Assembly (NCBI RefSeq): GCF_002949735.1
Contig: NZ_CP026684.1
Span: forward strand, 62,001 to 126,000
Length of the DNA stretch: 64,000 nt
Reading direction: 5' to 3'
Origin: Nostoc sp. 'Peltigera membranacea cyanobiont' N6
GTDB lineage: Bacteria; Cyanobacteriota; Cyanobacteriia; Cyanobacteriales; Nostocaceae
How positions within the stretch are numbered: the stretch's first letter is position 1; each line of letters begins with the position of its first letter. Both the position numbers and the translations under genes were made by a program. The notes under the pieces are model-generated. The model worked only from the letters and a program-made list of their open reading frames with translations. It had not been told where the DNA came from and searched no databases. Below are positions 20,409-29,784 of this stretch, piece after piece.

Positions 20409-21836
20409 ATGGTTAGTCAAATCAAGGATTTTGAAAATAAAATTCGCAAATATCACTCACATCCTGAAGCCATAGTAATTGATTGTAAACCTATCGGTTA
20501 TCCATTTTATGTTTTAACTCTTGATTTAACTTATTTAGACAGTAGAGATTTAGAACTATTGGAAGAATATGTAATGAAATGTATTGCTAATGGTTTGAAT
20601 AAACTAGAAGAAATTTTTGGTTTCTTAGGAATGGATAACCATATTATCGAAAAAGTATTATCAAAATTAATCTCCAATGATTTAATTATCAGAGAACACG
20701 GTTTTAATCTTACACAAAATGGAGTAGATGCTTTACAAAAGCAAACTGTTTTAGCCCCTATTTCAGATACCAAAACTTTCTATTTAGATGCTTTAAATGG
20801 AAAGTTGATAGATAAATTTCATTTGAGTAAATTTGATACTAAAAAGTATCAAAACAGTTGTATAGAGAAAATAATAAAAAGGCCGAGAAAAGATAATATA
20901 GAAGATATTATTGACCATTATCAAGATATTGAAAAATTATTACAACCTCCAGGTTATAATATTATTGAATTGATCCAAGTTAATAAAATAGAAAAAGTAT
21001 ATCCTGAATGGCATGAAGTATTATTGGTTTTGTATAAAAGTAATGCGAATGATACTGAATTAGAATATGAAATTTTTTCTAGAGATTCTATTCAGAAAGA
21101 TTATAGAGAAACTATAGAAAAATTATATGGTGAAGGTAAAAAAATACTTGATCCTATTTTTCAGGATATGAAACAAGATAATACTTCTAATCAATCTTTT
21201 ACTAAAATTGTTAGTAGTATTAACGATGAGGATATTAAAAATGTAGAACAAATCAGTGCAAGAATTAGTTCACTTAATGATCCTGATTCTTTCATAGACA
21301 TTACAAATAACTCGGTCAAAGAAGAAAAGCAAAAACTTAAGGCACAACTAGAACAAATAAAAACTCAAAGTAGAATATCGGAAGTAATTCATACTTGTGA
21401 TATTCGAGAATATCTATTTAAGGCTTTGAAACAGGCAAACAATAGAGTAATGATAGTTTCTCCCTGGATCAAAAGTAATGTGGTAAATCAAGAATTTTTA
21501 TCAATTTTAGAGGAGACATTGAAACGAAAAGTCCAAGTTAATATCATATACGGGTATAAGGAAACTCCGGGGAGTATGAAAAATGATACTTGGTCAATTA
21601 ATAAATTAGAGAATTTAATGTACAATTATAAGAATTTGAATTTTCAAAAAACCACCAATAGTCATCGTAAGCAAGTAGTTTGTGATGATAAGTTTGCAAT
21701 AGTAACCAGCTTTAATTTTTTATCATTTAGAGCAGATCCTAATTTAACTTATAGAGATGAATTAGGAGTAATTTTAAGGGATAAACAAACGATTGAAGAT
21801 TTATTTAACAGTGGTATTAGTTTGGTCAAAGTTTAA
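20409..21836 (+). CDS. mkoB: Mokosh type I MkoB: PLD-family nuclease
   Basis: A 475-aa protein with a winged-helix-like N-terminal region (about 50-110: LEEIFGFLGMDNHIIEKVLSKL) and a C-terminal phospholipase D-fold domain. The single HKD motif HRKQVVCD (about residue 419, HxKxxxxD) is intact. The preceding strand MIVSPWIKSNVV is typical of PLD nucleases. A single motif implies a dimeric active site, as in other one-HKD nucleases. It starts at ATG 20409 with GAGGTGA a few bases upstream. It follows mkoA directly, so the two are one operon. In Mokosh the PLD protein is the presumed nuclease acting with the helicase. Confidence 0.8.
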   Translation: MVSQIKDFENKIRKYHSHPEAIVIDCKPIGYPFYVLTLDLTYLDSRDLELLEEYVMKCIANGLNKLEEIFGFLGMDNHIIEKVLSKLISNDLIIREHGFNLTQNGVDALQKQTVLAPISDTKTFYLDALNGKLIDKFHLSKFDTKKYQNSCIEKIIKRPRKDNIEDIIDHYQDIEKLLQPPGYNIIELIQVNKIEKVYPEWHEVLLVLYKSNANDTELEYEIFSRDSIQKDYRETIEKLYGEGKKILDPIFQDMKQDNTSNQSFTKIVSSINDEDIKNVEQISARISSLNDPDSFIDITNNSVKEEKQKLKAQLEQIKTQSRISEVIHTCDIREYLFKALKQANNRVMIVSPWIKSNVVNQEFLSILEETLKRKVQVNIIYGYKETPGSMKNDTWSINKLENLMYNYKNLNFQKTTNSHRKQVVCDDKFAIVTSFNFLSFRADPNLTYRDELGVILRDKQTIEDLFNSGISLVKV

Positions 21837-22237
21837 TTTTTATAGGCGTTGCACAAATACGGGATGAATTAGCTACATACAAGTATTTCTCTATAATTCA
21901 AATAACGGGACTTAAACATTTTTGAGGTAGAAATAAGCCTCAAATCCATATAAGGGTAAAAGTAGGCAAAAAGGAAAGTTTGCGCTTAAGAATGATGACT
22001 ATCGTGAAGTACATTCTTTGCGATTAACAGATGATATTTGGAAGGCTCTTGGTATTGGTATTGAGCCGAGATACGGATACCGTTGGCGAAATATTGCTTA
22101 ACAAAAAAACGGCGGCTTTACCGTGTATTACATGAAAAGGAGAATCACACCTCTCCGTGTATTACACGAGAATAAAAAAATTAAGTTAGCTGCCTCAATA
22201 ATCAATAAACTAGAAGAAATACCTGTGGAGGCAGTAT
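21837..22237 (+). other. Degenerate stretch between the Mokosh and CBASS loci
   Basis: There is no intact gene. A frame from about 21955 to 22101 reads KGKFALKNDDYREVHSLRLT then DDIWKALGI and stops without a plausible start. It looks like the tail of a small DNA-binding or hypothetical protein. CCGTGTATTACATGA (22121-22135) is repeated with one change at 22155-22169. The stretch reads as insertion debris. Confidence 0.4.
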
Positions 22238-22489
22238 ATGTGTTTACATCCTGAAGAAATTCCTCCTATTCCCAATGAAACGGTGCGTGTAGCCAAGGCC
22301 GCATTTCCAAAAGGTAATTTATATATGCGACTGCGTGATGAACTTGGAGTCTTTTATCAGGATGAAGATTTCGCATCACTGTATCCACAACGGGGTCAGC
22401 CAGCGCAAGCACCTTGGAGGTTGGCGATGATCCTGGTAATGCAATATCCTACTTTCGTAATAGTCACTAAAATTCAGTATTCATACTGA
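22238..22489 (+). pseudogene. Transposase N-terminal fragment (IS1182-like)
   Basis: The first 70 residues (HPEEIPPIPNETVRVAKAAF, then RDELGVFYQDEDFASLYP and WRLAMILVMQY) match the N-terminus of IS1182-type transposases, which normally exceed 400 residues. After MQYPTF the frame departs from the family and stops, so the gene is cut at about 22450. It is a dead relic just upstream of the CBASS operon. Confidence 0.6.
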
Positions 22490-22666
22490 TGTAAACTTTA
22501 ATTTCTAATAGTACTTTTGTACTGAAAAGTCTTTTAGTTTTTCAAAGTAAACTAACCAGAATTAAAAATGCTACAGCTATTTGAAAATAGAAAGTTACGC
22601 AAGAAAGATGCTAGATAACCAACATTACATCTTTCAGATATAACTCATGAGGGGTGAAAAAGATAT

Positions 22667-23728
22667 ATGGCAAATGTACAATACCAAATGATTAATTTTC
22701 ATGAAGCAATCAAACTTAAGCGCTTCGATGAGAATGAAGTGCTTCGTGAAAAACGCGATCGCATTCTCGCTCGTCTGGACTCTGGACTGATAAAAATCTT
22801 TGAGATCGAAGGTTTGAAACCACCAAAGTACGAAATTTTTGACCAGGGTAGTTACGCAATGGGTACTGGTACTAAACCAGTTGATGGGCATTACGACATT
22901 GATACAGGGATACGATTTAAAATTTGCTACTTAGACTATCCCGACCCAGTGAAAGTGAAGACATGGGTATATCTTGCTTTAAATGGACATACCCAACGAG
23001 TTGAAATTCGCCGCCCATGTGTCACAGTATTTTACCAACAAGAAGGCGAACCCATTTACCACGTTGATTTAGCAGTTTACTCGGATCAAGACTGTAACCC
23101 AGATGGCAAAATGTATCTAGCCAAGGGGAAGTTAAATTCCGCTATAGAACATAGATTTTGGCAAGAATCTGATCCCCAAACTTTTATACATCTGATCAAA
23201 AATCACTTTCTAGACAGAGAAGATGATAAACAATTTCGCCGCATTATTCGTTACCTCAAACGCTGGAAGGATGTGAAATTCTCTAGCGACGGAAACGCAG
23301 CGCCGATTGGAATTGGCATTACTGTTGCAGCTTACCACTGGTTCAACCCAGTTTACACTCGTGACTCGTTTACAAATATAAAAAACTACAACGATTTAGA
23401 AGCCTTGCGATGCTTTGTCAACGCTATGCTTGCTAAGTTCCAAAATGTATACTTTAACAGCAACATAGTTCAACGGTTGATAGTGGAGTTACCTGTCTCT
23501 CCCCATAACGACCTGTTTGAGAAAATGACTGATAATCAAATGGCAGATTTTCAGGAGAAATTAGAAATTCTACTAGAAGCCATTGGGGAAGCTCAACAAA
23601 AAGCAGACCCTGTAGAAGCTTGCAAAATCCTTCAAAAACAATTTGGAGATGACTTTCCCATACCCAGTCGAGAAGACACGGCACAAAAACGACCACCAGC
23701 CATTATTTCCTCTAGCGCTTCAGCTTAA
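22667..23728 (+). CDS. Type II CBASS CD-NTase (cyclic oligonucleotide synthase)
   Basis: A 353-aa cGAS/DncV-like nucleotidyltransferase. It has the activation motif G61-S62 (QGSYAMGT), catalytic D77 and D79 (HYDIDTG) and a third aspartate D134 (YHVDLAVY), all intact, so the enzyme should be active. On phage infection such enzymes make cyclic di- or trinucleotide signals that switch on a nearby effector. ATG 22667 follows GAGGGGTGA. The stop codon directly abuts the Cap2 start (TAAATG), so the genes are co-transcribed. In type II CBASS the enzyme's C-terminus is joined by Cap2 to a target to prime it; this protein ends PPAIISSSASA, a flexible tail suited to that. The nucleotide product cannot be read from sequence; the SAVED-type effector suggests a cyclic di- or trinucleotide. 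Confidence 0.9.
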   Translation: MANVQYQMINFHEAIKLKRFDENEVLREKRDRILARLDSGLIKIFEIEGLKPPKYEIFDQGSYAMGTGTKPVDGHYDIDTGIRFKICYLDYPDPVKVKTWVYLALNGHTQRVEIRRPCVTVFYQQEGEPIYHVDLAVYSDQDCNPDGKMYLAKGKLNSAIEHRFWQESDPQTFIHLIKNHFLDREDDKQFRRIIRYLKRWKDVKFSSDGNAAPIGIGITVAAYHWFNPVYTRDSFTNIKNYNDLEALRCFVNAMLAKFQNVYFNSNIVQRLIVELPVSPHNDLFEKMTDNQMADFQEKLEILLEAIGEAQQKADPVEACKILQKQFGDDFPIPSREDTAQKRPPAIISSSASA

Positions 23729-25471
23729 ATGCTGGATATAGAAACACAACTTAACATCGTTGCATCTCTAACACAGGAACAATATCTTCATGATCTACGT
23801 ATATTACCTGAAAATGATCTGAATAGTTTCAAAACCCACGGTGTTATATGGGCAATTGAAGGACAGGTAGCTATTGCGGGTAAAAACGTAGCGTTGTGTA
23901 TTGGAGTTGATTGTAACTTTCCTCTTTGCCTACCAAAAGTATTTCTGCGTCCATCAGATGCTCTTGGCTTCATTCCACATGTGGAGGAAGATGGCAACAT
24001 TTGCTATTTAGATTCCGAGGGACTGCTGCTAAATTCAGAAGACCCTATTGGCATTATTTTTGAAGCGATCGCTAAAGCTGTTGATGTTCTACAAGCAGGT
24101 GTCAAAGGTTCTAATAAACTAGATTTTATGAACGAGTTCGGTGCATATTGGCAACGAATTAGTTCCAAGACTTTGTTTGCATTTTTGCCAATAGACAATG
24201 TATTACGCAAAATATTTGTTTATACGGATAACAAAGGCACAGAATTAACCGCAGACAACATTAGTACCATAAAGGCATATTTAAATACTGACAGTCAAGA
24301 ACTCGATTTATTGTCAAGACGTACTGCTTTATACATTCCGCTTAAAGACGGTGCATTTGTACTTCCACCCGAACCCAATAACCCCTGGAGTAGTCAAGAC
24401 GTAAAATTGATTGTCCACAAGAACTTGTCTGAAGAAAATCGTCGCTTATTAAGACATTGGGGGAGAAAGTGGAAATCGGAAGAGCTGGTTATTTTAAGTT
24501 TACCCCGTCCGCGTGGTGGAATGACCCTTATAGGTCTTTTATTTTCTGGTGTTGCTGGTGGTCATCCACTTTTATCTGGAAGAGTAAAAAATTTGCCAAT
24601 ACCAATTAATATTCAACGCTATGACCTTGACTACTTGCTTCAAAGAGGTGGCAGTTATACTAAATTCGGTAACTTCCGAGTTCTCCTTGTTGGATGCGGT
24701 GCGGTTGGCGGTTATATAGCCCTTGCACTAGCACAGGCAGGCATTATGCACTTGACACTGGTAGACCCTGACATTCTTAAACCAGAAAATATATATCGAC
24801 ACGTTTTAGGTAAGACAGCACTCTTTCAACCTAAAGTTACAGCCCTTAAAGAAGAAATCGAAAGCAAGTATCCTTATTTGTTAGTCACAACACACCAACA
24901 ATACATTGAGCAAGCCATTAAAGATAGACTGATTGATTTGTCCTATTTTGATTTAGCAATTTTTGCTACAGGTGATCCCACAAGAGAACTATATATTAAC
25001 CATTTATTGCATTTTACTCAATCTAAAAGTCCTATCACAGTGTTTACTTGGCTAGAACCATTAGGAATTGGGGGACACTCTTTGCTTACCCGCCCTGATA
25101 AACCAGGTTGCTTACAATGCCTTTTTACCTCAGCCACCGCAATTAACACCCCACTCTACAATAAATCGGCATTTGCTGCCTACGGCCAATCTTTTGCTAA
25201 AGATGACTTGGGCTGCGGTAGTTCATATATACCATATAGTTTTTTAGACGCGCAAAAAACAGCTGAATCTGCTGTTAGACTTGCACTCGATGCTTTAACA
25301 GAGCGTGAGCGAGGTAGTCCCATATTATCTTGGAAAGGAACTGATGATAATTTTGTAGCTGCGGGTTTTAAAGTATCTCCACGTTACTTGTTGACTCCTG
25401 ACCAATTACAGGCAAGCAGGTACGACTATATTAATTTGCAATGTCCGGTCTGTGGTGGACAACAAGCATGA
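23729..25471 (+). CDS. cap2: CBASS Cap2, fused E2/E1 ubiquitin-transfer-like enzyme
   Basis: A 580-aa protein. The N-terminal 150 residues are E2-like with the likely catalytic Cys92 in GNICYLD. A linker is followed by an E1/ThiF adenylation domain with nucleotide loop VGCGAVGGYIALALAQAG (about 321) and VDPDILKPENIYRH. The E1 catalytic Cys is in LGCGSSYIPYSF (about 495). Zinc pairs PGCLQC and CPVCGG are present. This is the layout of Cap2, which conjugates the CD-NTase C-terminus to target molecules and raises signal output. It starts right after the CD-NTase stop and overlaps cap3 by 4 bp (ATGA). Confidence 0.9.
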   Translation: MLDIETQLNIVASLTQEQYLHDLRILPENDLNSFKTHGVIWAIEGQVAIAGKNVALCIGVDCNFPLCLPKVFLRPSDALGFIPHVEEDGNICYLDSEGLLLNSEDPIGIIFEAIAKAVDVLQAGVKGSNKLDFMNEFGAYWQRISSKTLFAFLPIDNVLRKIFVYTDNKGTELTADNISTIKAYLNTDSQELDLLSRRTALYIPLKDGAFVLPPEPNNPWSSQDVKLIVHKNLSEENRRLLRHWGRKWKSEELVILSLPRPRGGMTLIGLLFSGVAGGHPLLSGRVKNLPIPINIQRYDLDYLLQRGGSYTKFGNFRVLLVGCGAVGGYIALALAQAGIMHLTLVDPDILKPENIYRHVLGKTALFQPKVTALKEEIESKYPYLLVTTHQQYIEQAIKDRLIDLSYFDLAIFATGDPTRELYINHLLHFTQSKSPITVFTWLEPLGIGGHSLLTRPDKPGCLQCLFTSATAINTPLYNKSAFAAYGQSFAKDDLGCGSSYIPYSFLDAQKTAESAVRLALDALTERERGSPILSWKGTDDNFVAAGFKVSPRYLLTPDQLQASRYDYINLQCPVCGGQQA

Positions 25472-25965
25472 AGTCACTAATCTTTAGAAAGTCAGACGAA
25501 AGCAAGCTTGAAATCAGCAGCCATGCTTTGTTACGTATGCTGGCGTTTGTTCAAGATGATCGACACAAACCTGAAGCAGGGGGAATCTTAATAGGGCGTT
25601 ACATTCGTAACAGTCAAGATATTGTTATTGATGAAATAACAGTTCCAATGGCGGGCGATCGCTGGCAACGATTTTATTTCTGGCGTAGTCGCCAATCTCA
25701 CCAGCAAATCCTCGATCAATCTTGGCTAGAAAGTGGGGGTACAAGTACTTATATAGGAGAATGGCACACTCATCCTGAGAATATTCCTATACCTTCGGAT
25801 ACTGACATTAAAAATTGGCAGGCTCGCCTTAAAAAAGATATTTTTAGCGGAGATACTTTGTTTTTTATTATTATTGGCATAAAAGTTTTACGAGTTTGGG
25901 AGGGTAATAAAAAAACTTTTATTTTTGAATTACTTAATGAAAGTACATCAAATGACAGCAGTTAA
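25468..25965 (+). CDS. cap3: CBASS Cap3, JAB/JAMM deconjugating protease
   Basis: A 166-aa JAB-domain metalloprotease. The zinc motif HTHPENIPIPSDTD (HxHP-x7-SxxD) is intact, with an upstream glutamate in PEAGGILIGRY. In type II CBASS, Cap3 removes the bond made by Cap2 and so restrains the CD-NTase. I chose ATG 25468, which overlaps the cap2 stop as ATGA; an ATG 27 bp upstream lies inside cap2 and is less likely. Confidence 0.9.
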   Translation: MKSLIFRKSDESKLEISSHALLRMLAFVQDDRHKPEAGGILIGRYIRNSQDIVIDEITVPMAGDRWQRFYFWRSRQSHQQILDQSWLESGGTSTYIGEWHTHPENIPIPSDTDIKNWQARLKKDIFSGDTLFFIIIGIKVLRVWEGNKKTFIFELLNESTSNDSS

Positions 25966-26080
25966 AACAAAGCTAATTACTTGACAATCTGCTTTGAATA
26001 AATAGTAAATTAAGTGAATGTAATATTGTAAATACTTGTATAACAACGCAAAAAATCAGGATTTTCCAAAACTGTAAATT

Positions 26081-27217
26081 ATGGTTAGAAAAAGTATCCC
26101 AGAAGCTGTCAAATTACAACTTTGGGTAAAGTCAGCAGGACGTTGCGAGTTCAAAGGGTGTAATACACCTGTTTGGTATAATGGATTAACTTTAAGTGAA
26201 GGAAACTTTGCAGAAGTTGCACATATTATTGGTTCAAGTGAAACTGGGCCAAGAGGAACAGACCAGTCAGAAGATTTACAAATAGATTTTTCTAATTTAA
26301 TGCTTCTGTGCCAACGATGCCATATAGAAATAGATCGTCATCAAAGAAAATATCCAACTGAATTATTACGTCGTTGGAAGCAAGAACACGAAGATAGAAT
26401 AGAGATCCAAACGAGTTATCCAGAGGATATACATAAATCTACAGTATTATTGTTCTCTGTAAATATTGGTGACAGGATTGTTCCTATAAATACTGAAGTG
26501 ATAAGAAATGCAATGTTCCCGAAGTTTCCAACAGACTTAAAAGGAATAAAGATAGAAGAAAGCCATTTTGATAGGTTAGGAACGCCTGAACAATGGCAAA
26601 CATTTGCTGACAACAAAATTAAGCGTAGAATTTTAAGAGATTTAGAGGAAGGCATTGATGATGTGAAGATTAAACATTTTTCCATATTTGGAATATCACC
26701 TATGCCTTTACTCATGTATTTAGGTAAGTGTATAGGTGATACTGTTCCGGCAGACATTTATCAATCGCACAGGAATATTGAGGATACGAGTAAAACTTGG
26801 TCTTGGCAAGAAGATTCAAGTGTTGAGTTACCTTATTTAGTTTCTTGCGAACAAGATGGGAAAGGCGAAGTTGTCTTACTGAAATTAGCCATTAGTGATA
26901 CCATTGAGTATGATAAATATGAAAATTTAGTTTCTGATAATTGCAGTATCTATCAAATTACTGTATCTGAAGCATCACCACACTTTTTAAAATTAAAAAG
27001 ACAACTTGAAATTTTTAGTTACGAATACCGTAAATTACTTAATCAAATACAAGCAAAACACGGAAAGAACTGCAAAATACTCATTTTGCCCGCAGTTCCC
27101 GTCTCAATAGCAGTAGAGTGTGGGAGAGTGATCTTACCGACAAAAGATCCTGAAATTTATGCTTGTGAATATTATAGGGAGAAAGGAGGATTTCAAAGAG
27201 TATTAAAAATAAACTGA
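26081..27217 (+). CDS. cap5: CBASS effector Cap5, HNH nuclease fused to SAVED sensor
   Basis: A 378-aa protein. Residues 20-90 form an HNH nuclease: C22 and C27, AHIIG with H48, N72, and C77/C80-H81 (CQRCH). The rest fits a SAVED domain, the sensor of cyclic oligonucleotides: LLFSVNIGDRIVP, the long FDRLGTPEQWQTFADNK helix and a C-terminal LILPAVPVSIAVECGRV strand-helix typical of these sensors. Cap5-type enzymes degrade DNA non-specifically when they bind the signal, killing the infected cell. It lies 115 bp after cap3 on the same strand; the gap may hold its own promoter. Catalytic residues look intact. Confidence 0.88.
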   Translation: MVRKSIPEAVKLQLWVKSAGRCEFKGCNTPVWYNGLTLSEGNFAEVAHIIGSSETGPRGTDQSEDLQIDFSNLMLLCQRCHIEIDRHQRKYPTELLRRWKQEHEDRIEIQTSYPEDIHKSTVLLFSVNIGDRIVPINTEVIRNAMFPKFPTDLKGIKIEESHFDRLGTPEQWQTFADNKIKRRILRDLEEGIDDVKIKHFSIFGISPMPLLMYLGKCIGDTVPADIYQSHRNIEDTSKTWSWQEDSSVELPYLVSCEQDGKGEVVLLKLAISDTIEYDKYENLVSDNCSIYQITVSEASPHFLKLKRQLEIFSYEYRKLLNQIQAKHGKNCKILILPAVPVSIAVECGRVILPTKDPEIYACEYYREKGGFQRVLKIN

Positions 27218-27300
27218 AAGCAATAATTTTATACCCAAATATTGTACAGTAAAAATTTATTTGGTTTGAAAAACTAAGTTAGTTACAAGCTAGATATATA

Positions 27301-27732
27301 CTAGCCCATGTATCGAGAGAGTCAGCCGATGTAGAACAGGTTACTATCGCTTGCAGAAGCCGCTTTTACATTCAAGTACCACACCAGTTGGCTGGGGGTA
27401 AAAGAGAAGATGCTATTGAGCAAGCACTAACTAATTGGAAACGCGATTGCGCTTGGCAGGATATTCAGAACTTCATCAAAATCAAAGTTTATGCCCGTAA
27501 GTTGGGTCTTTAGTTACCACCTGTTAGGCTTTCAGAGCAAAAGCGAGTTTGGGGAACCTGCGGAAAAGATGGAGTGATTCGCATCAATTGGCAGTTAATT
27601 GATGCGCCTTTGTCAGTCTTGGAGTACGTAGTAGCCTATGAGATTGTTCACTTGCTGCACCGCAATTATGGTAATGGTTTTTGGGAAGCTCTCTCATGCG
27701 TCATGCCGGACTGGAGGGTGCGGAAGGGTTAA
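27301..27732 (+). pseudogene. Dead YgjP/M48-type metallopeptidase
   Basis: One frame reads through QVPHQLAGGKREDAIEQAL, an in-frame TAG after RKLGL (about 27511), then RLSEQKRVWGTC, GVIRINWQLIDAPLSVLEYV and EIVHLLHRNYGNGFWEAL. This is the YgjP family (DUF45). The zinc motif HExxH has become YEIVH, so even readthrough would be inactive. It lacks a proper start. In many bacteria this family sits beside type I restriction genes, so it may be a remnant of such a locus. Confidence 0.7.
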
Positions 27733-27791
27733 AACTGGAATCTTGGGAAGTATGAATGTGAGTGAGGCTGGAGCGATCGCTTGTATGACGA

Positions 27792-28256
27792 TCAGTCAGG
27801 GTGCAAGGGACAAGGACGCACTGGACAATGTGTTGGTGCAATCTCGAACAGCTCCTTATATTGATATAGTGAAACACTGTATTGTTTTGCAAAAGCCTGC
27901 AACACCTGATCTGTATAGGCGCGTATTTTACCAGCCGTTAACCCAAAGCAGTGAATTGGTTCTAAGCGGCAAACAGGTTTTTGCCCCAGCCAGAGTTCTG
28001 CCGACATAGCGTGCAATGGCTTATCCCCTGGTTCTTTATACAAATACAGCACTGCAAAATATGTTGCTGGTGGTTCGACTGCGATCGCATCAATTTCTGC
28101 TGAATTATTCTGGGAGCGGTGGCGATAGAATGAGCGGCGATTGTGGCAGACTTTTGAATTCCAACACCCGTCCCCTGCTGTTCCATGTAAAACTTTGGCT
28201 TGAGTTGTTGGTAGTTTAGAACATAGCTGACATTTGGGATCAAGTGGCTTGGGCAT
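27792..28256 (-). CDS. Hypothetical cyanobacterial protein, downstream of recombinase
   Basis: A 154-aa protein starting MPKPLDPKCQLC at ATG 28256, 3 bp after the recombinase stop, so probably co-transcribed with it. It has CxxC (KCQLC), a later CHNRRSFYRHR stretch, and a C-terminal CPVRPCPLH, so it may bind metal. The middle (IDAIAVEPPATYFAVLYLY) looks like core beta structure. I believe it is a real cyanobacterial family but know no function. An overlapping plus-strand frame (27638-28009) is a shadow. Confidence 0.6.
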   Translation of the reverse strand: MPKPLDPKCQLCSKLPTTQAKVLHGTAGDGCWNSKVCHNRRSFYRHRSQNNSAEIDAIAVEPPATYFAVLYLYKEPGDKPLHAMSAELWLGQKPVCRLEPIHCFGLTAGKIRAYTDQVLQAFAKQYSVSLYQYKELFEIAPTHCPVRPCPLHPD

Positions 28257-28259
28257 ACC

Positions 28260-29270
28260 TTACTCCGCTTCTTCGCCAATCGCACGATAGTAAGCAGCGA
28301 TCGCCGCCTCTTGTTCACTCCGTAAAGTATACCGCCGAAACGCTTTCTCGCTTTGATGTCCTGTTAATTTTCGTGCATGGCTGGGGTCAACTCCCAATAG
28401 CAATAAGTCAGTGGCGTAGGTGTGACGAAAGGAGTGAGGGTGCAAATCCTCAATGTGAGCTATTTCACCGATTTTTTCCACAGCGAAGTAAATGCCGTGA
28501 TAACTCAAGCGTTCACCTTTGTATGAAGCATGGTGTGAAATCATCAGTGGGCTAAGGCTGTTTAACACCTCACTCCTTTCTTCTCGCGATCGCAAATACT
28601 CTGCTAAAACTTCCCGACTCTCTTTTCGCAGTGGAACTAAGCGTGGTTCATTGGTTTTGGTGTCTGGTAAAAATAGCAGCTTGCCATCAAATGAGCCAAC
28701 ATTTAGCTGTACAACTTCCCCTGCCCGGAGTCCATGACTGAGAATGTGAAGGAGTGCTGTATCGCGTTGCTTTGTTTCTCCCAATAACTCTAACGCTGAC
28801 CAAACCTGTTCCATCTGTTCTGGGGTTAAACTCTGGGCTGGTGGTAGTGGCACTTTTTCCAGTTTTATCCCCAGTGTAGGATTAGTAGCAATAATTTCAG
28901 GATACGTGTAACACATCCATTTGAAAAAGCTTTTGAGTGCCGCAATTCCCGCATTGATGCTGCTTTTTGAAAGCGGTTTACCTGCATCAGTCCGTATTTC
29001 ATCACGGAGATATTCTTTATATAGCGCAAGGTGACGTGGACGCAGTTCATGATAATGTAGCTCACTCCAAGCCAAAAACCTTTTGAGTTCGCGTTTGTAG
29101 AGTTTGCGGCTGTTGGGTGCGAGATTGTTGCTGCGTAAAAATTCCAGAACTTTTACCCACCGAATATCGGTTGGTGGTCTTCTAGTTTCTCCTCGCTGTG
29201 TGAAATGTAGAGCTTCACGATCAAGGGGAATGAGTTTGATCTCAGGTAAAGAATCTGCGCTGTAGTTCAT
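28260..29270 (-). CDS. Tyrosine recombinase/integrase
   Basis: A 336-aa XerC/D-like recombinase. The N-terminal SAM-like DNA-binding domain (about 40-140) is followed by the catalytic domain with Arg in HGLRAGEV, HSFRHTYA (HxxR), GHQ and the nucleophile Tyr in RRYTLRSE. All key residues are present, so it should be active. Enzymes of this type resolve plasmid dimers or move mobile elements. No attachment-site pair is identified. Starts at ATG 29270; an unknown small gene follows 3 bp downstream. Confidence 0.85.
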   Translation of the reverse strand: MNYSADSLPEIKLIPLDREALHFTQRGETRRPPTDIRWVKVLEFLRSNNLAPNSRKLYKRELKRFLAWSELHYHELRPRHLALYKEYLRDEIRTDAGKPLSKSSINAGIAALKSFFKWMCYTYPEIIATNPTLGIKLEKVPLPPAQSLTPEQMEQVWSALELLGETKQRDTALLHILSHGLRAGEVVQLNVGSFDGKLLFLPDTKTNEPRLVPLRKESREVLAEYLRSREERSEVLNSLSPLMISHHASYKGERLSYHGIYFAVEKIGEIAHIEDLHPHSFRHTYATDLLLLGVDPSHARKLTGHQSEKAFRRYTLRSEQEAAIAAYYRAIGEEAE

Positions 29271-29323
29271 CCAGTTTTGTGTAAATTATTAAGTATTAAA
29301 TATAATCCTGTATTAATTTGAGA

Positions 29324-29641
29324 CTACTCATCTGGTAGTGAGGTAGTCATGACTTCTACGACGGTACGATCGTGACCGGTTAGTGCCTGCTCCCATGTAG
29401 AATAACGCTGCATTCTCCCGTGATGAGGCCCGCCTAAAACCATCGTTTCAAAAAGCAACGGGGGATCTCCAAAAGTGAGATCGAATCCCGAAAAACTAGT
29501 TGATATTTTGGCATCCCCAACTATAGTTTCGGCAACTAGATGTTTGAGTGAATCTTGTACTGAGTGTAAATAATTTTGCCACTCTGACAATGAATTAACA
29601 GCAACAGGGGTATGTCCTACGAGTTTGTAATAATAACGCAT
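29324..29641 (-). CDS. Small phage-type conserved hypothetical protein
   Basis: About 105 residues, starting MRYYYKLVG (ATG 29641; a start 9 bp upstream is also possible). The C-terminal part PPLLFETMVLGG and MQRYSTWEQALTGHDRTVVE resembles a small family often found in phages and prophages. The role is unknown. It lies upstream of the recombinase on the same strand, 53 bp before its start. Confidence 0.55.
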   Translation of the reverse strand: MRYYYKLVGHTPVAVNSLSEWQNYLHSVQDSLKHLVAETIVGDAKISTSFSGFDLTFGDPPLLFETMVLGGPHHGRMQRYSTWEQALTGHDRTVVEVMTTSLPDE

Positions 29642-29784
29642 GATTAACAACTTGTGGCTATCACAACAAAATTTTACCCGAATTTATACAAAATAAAGTA
29701 GTCCTTTTACTACCTCATAGCTCTCTATTAACTAATACATCCTCAATCGGAATGGTGGCAAAGATTCTGCGTTTTGTATCATGT

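Noticed and set aside
27638..28009. 123-codon plus-strand frame
   Set aside because: It overlaps the better-supported minus-strand gene at 27792-28256 and the tail of the YgjP relic.
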